The notes under the pieces are model-generated. The model did no database searches. It had not been told where the DNA came from and worked only from the letters and a program-made list of their open reading frames with translations. Below are positions 61,761 through 64,000 of a stretch of 64,000 nucleotides of DNA, in pieces (positions within the stretch are counted from its first letter, which is position 1; every line of letters starts with the position of its first letter). The DNA lies in contig JANUWI010000014.1 of assembly GCA_025504975.1 (NCBI GenBank), forward strand, positions 62,001 to 126,000. Direction: 5' to 3'. Position numbers and translations under genes: made by a program. This DNA is from Plenodomus lindquistii (taxonomy: Eukaryota; Ascomycota; Dothideomycetes; Pleosporales; Leptosphaeriaceae).

Positions 61761-64000
61761 CACCTAGTTTTTTTAAGTTTTTTATTAAAAATAGTCTAAC
61801 TTTAATATAGTTTAATCTATAATTAGATTATATTATATAAAAGCTTTTTATAAATTAATATACTCTATTCTTTTTTTTTAAATAAAGTACTATTCTTTAT
61901 TTTCTATTAATATATAAAATACTACTACGTTAACTATCTAGTAAAGCTTTATTTAATTTTTAATAAACTTTTTTTAGTTCTTTAGCTATAAGTATAGCTA
62001 CTTCTATTTTTTAATAGAGTAATATTCTAGTAAAGAGATTTAAGTATCTTCTATAGTTAGTAAAATATAGAGTCTATTCTATAAACTCTAAAACTTAATT
62101 ATTATATACTATTTTAGCTATAAATAATAGTAAAATTTTCTTATTTTATTACTAATTAATATATATCTATAGGTAGGCTTTTATAGTACAATTTATTTAC
62201 TCTATTTATCTATTTATTTCTAGATAAAAAGCTATAGATAGTTTCTATTACCTTCTAATAGTAGTAAACAGTAATATCTAAAAGTTTAATATAAATAGCT
62301 TATTTTAGTTACTAATAATTAACTTTAAAATACTATAATATCTAATTATTTTATTAAGAAAATATATACTAGCTATACTACTATAAAGTTTTTTTTAAAT
62401 AGAATATACTTAGCTATTTTTATAAATTTATTAGGTATAACTATAATTATATTATATATAAATCTAGTAACTAGATTTCTTAATAGTAATAGATCTATTA
62501 TAAAGTCTATAAAGATGTTATTCTAAAGTATTAAAAGTAGTTCTAGTGCTTATATTTTTTTATAAAGTATAGAATTTTATTTTTTATATTTCTAAATAAA
62601 TTACTTTATTAAATTAGTTCTATAGTATATTAAATGCCTAGGTAACTATATATAGAGTTTTTATAGTAGCTTTAAATAACTACTTTCTATAACTTTTCTA
62701 TAAGTTTAGGTATAATAGTAAATACTACGCTAAATATTCTAGTAGGTTTTAATAATTTATTTTTATTTGCTTTAAAACTTATATTTTTAATAATTTTTTT
62801 AAATTCTATAATATTAATTCTTTTACTAAAAATATTAATTCTGCTATTATTTTTACCTAGAGTATATATAATTTAAAATTTATACTAGCTTAGTATTTCT
62901 AACTAGTATATTTATTATTTATTAGAAGTTTTTATTATAGTAAAGCTTATAAAGTTTTTATAATCTAAAAATATTATAAATTCTAATTAGCTTTCTATAT
63001 AGATACGCTAGTACCCTAGTATACTAATAATAGCTATAGGTCTATTATTATATATATTTTAATTCTATATAGATACTATAAATTTTCTAGAGTAGTATAT
63101 AATTAGATACTATTTACTATTTTATTTTTATAATACTACTATATTTATTATACAATCTAATATATCTATTTTAAAGCGTAATAGTTTACTATATTAAAAA
63201 AATACTAGTATTAGTAGTTCTATATATACCTGCTTTATATTATTAAATATAGTTTTTTTATATTATTTCTATTTCTAAGCTTATTTTTTTTTAGTTAGCT
63301 TTATAAAAAGCGCTACTTTTTTAAAAAAATCTTTAATAAACTATTAGTTAAAGTTTATAAATTGAAAAAATAACTAGATATTTTTTATAGTTATAAAAAT
63401 AAACTAGTTTATAACTACTTTTATTTTATTTTTACTAATTTTTTCCTTTATAGATACTAACTATATATTCTAGAAACTTTATTTCTTTATTATACTACTT
63501 ATATTTTTTAGGTTCTAGTTATAAATTATACTACTTTAATATAGTTAGAACTTATTTAATATACTAGACGTATTTCTATTTATTATTTCAATATATAAAA
63601 ATATTATTAAAATATATAATAATGAATATATCTAGGTATTCTTAAAAAATATTATTAATAAAAGCTTAATATATTACTAGAGCGTTAGTAAAACTAAAAA
63701 GTATTACTATATATATATAGTAGCTATAGTATATTCTAAACGCTATTTTTTATTCTTTATTTACTTTTATAAAGATAAAATTATACGCGTTTTATAAATT
63801 TAATACTATAGAAAACTGTATATAGACTAATTAATTTTTTAACTCTAATATATTAGATAATAGGTATTAATTTTTAATTATAATATTATTAAACTTTTTA
63901 TAGTTAATATATAACTATAGTTTACTATATTTTTTTTATATAAAAAAAATAGAGTAGCCTACTAGTAATTTAAAAAGTTAAATAATTTTTTTTTTTTAGA
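61761..64000 (-). pseudogene. pol: LTR-5 pol fragment: integrase, RNase H and RT
   Basis: Same order as LTR-3 pol. The catalytic RT block, YLNNIFIY-like, is encoded at about 63585-63620 (complement of AAAATATTATTAAAATATATAA). Integrase sequence lies about 62000-62600 with an internal deletion. The frame is more interrupted than in LTR-3, and the gene is cut by the window end. Confidence 0.82.

Larger units (their letters stand above)
59687..64000 (-). mobile_element. LTR-5, partial relative of LTR-3, split by F10
   Basis: Bases 59687-59914 align with about 30,610-30,880 of LTR-3 and 61,759-64,000 with about 30,880-33,168, in the same orientation; the F10 insertion separates them at a TA site. 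The copy is more A+T-rich than LTR-3 and has a deletion of about 65 bp near 62560-62590 relative to 31680-31750. No LTR is seen inside the window; the 5' part lies beyond the right edge. Confidence 0.87.

Overview
This window looks like nuclear DNA of a filamentous ascomycete (Pezizomycotina). It crosses the edge of an AT isochore made of nested transposable elements eroded by repeat-induced point mutation (RIP). Bases 1 to about 1775 have balanced composition and normal-looking intergenic or genic DNA, with at best one doubtful intron-containing gene on the minus strand. From about 1776 to the end the sequence is A+T-dominated. CpA and TpG are very scarce, TpA is everywhere, and reading frames are broken almost only by TAA/TAG, as expected when C:G to T:A mutation turns Gln and Trp codons into stops. 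I see no intact gene in these 62 kb.

The isochore can be read as layers. Ten copies (F1-F10) of one DNA transposon family are present, each about 1.84 kb net, with long terminal inverted repeats and TA target duplications. Each carries a wrecked Fot1/pogo-type DDE transposase. Four LTR retrotransposons have matched LTR pairs: LTR-1 (3033-17287, 147-bp LTRs, TSD TAAAT), LTR-2 (22432-37199, 204-bp LTRs, probable TSD ATTA), LTR-3 (29540-36491, 478-bp LTRs, TSD AGTAA) and LTR-4 (50402-57834, 176-bp LTRs, TSD TATTA). A fifth, truncated relative of LTR-3 (LTR-5) runs off the right edge. All have recognisable Ty3/gypsy pol remains (RT, RNase H and, where followed, integrase). LTR-1 and probably LTR-2 end in a chromodomain-like stretch, as in chromoviruses. 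A 182-bp solo LTR (19190-19371, TSD CTATA) has no parent element here.

Nesting order: F1 (2226-22185) is the oldest at the left. LTR-1 and F2 both landed in F1, F3 landed in F2, and the solo LTR landed in F3. LTR-3 is inside LTR-2, F5 is inside F4, LTR-4 is inside F9, and F10 is inside LTR-5. LTR-3 keeps more TpG/CpA and a G6 polypurine tract, and appears to be among the youngest insertions.

The parts least explained are inside LTR-1. It is 14.25 kb long despite tiny LTRs and holds two extra coding-like blocks (3180-6400 and 13300-17100) outside a normal-sized gypsy pol. I could not assign either block. Motif positions in degraded elements come from reading the sequence by eye; boundaries of degraded coding regions are approximate, while LTR, TSD and TIR boundaries are base-level.
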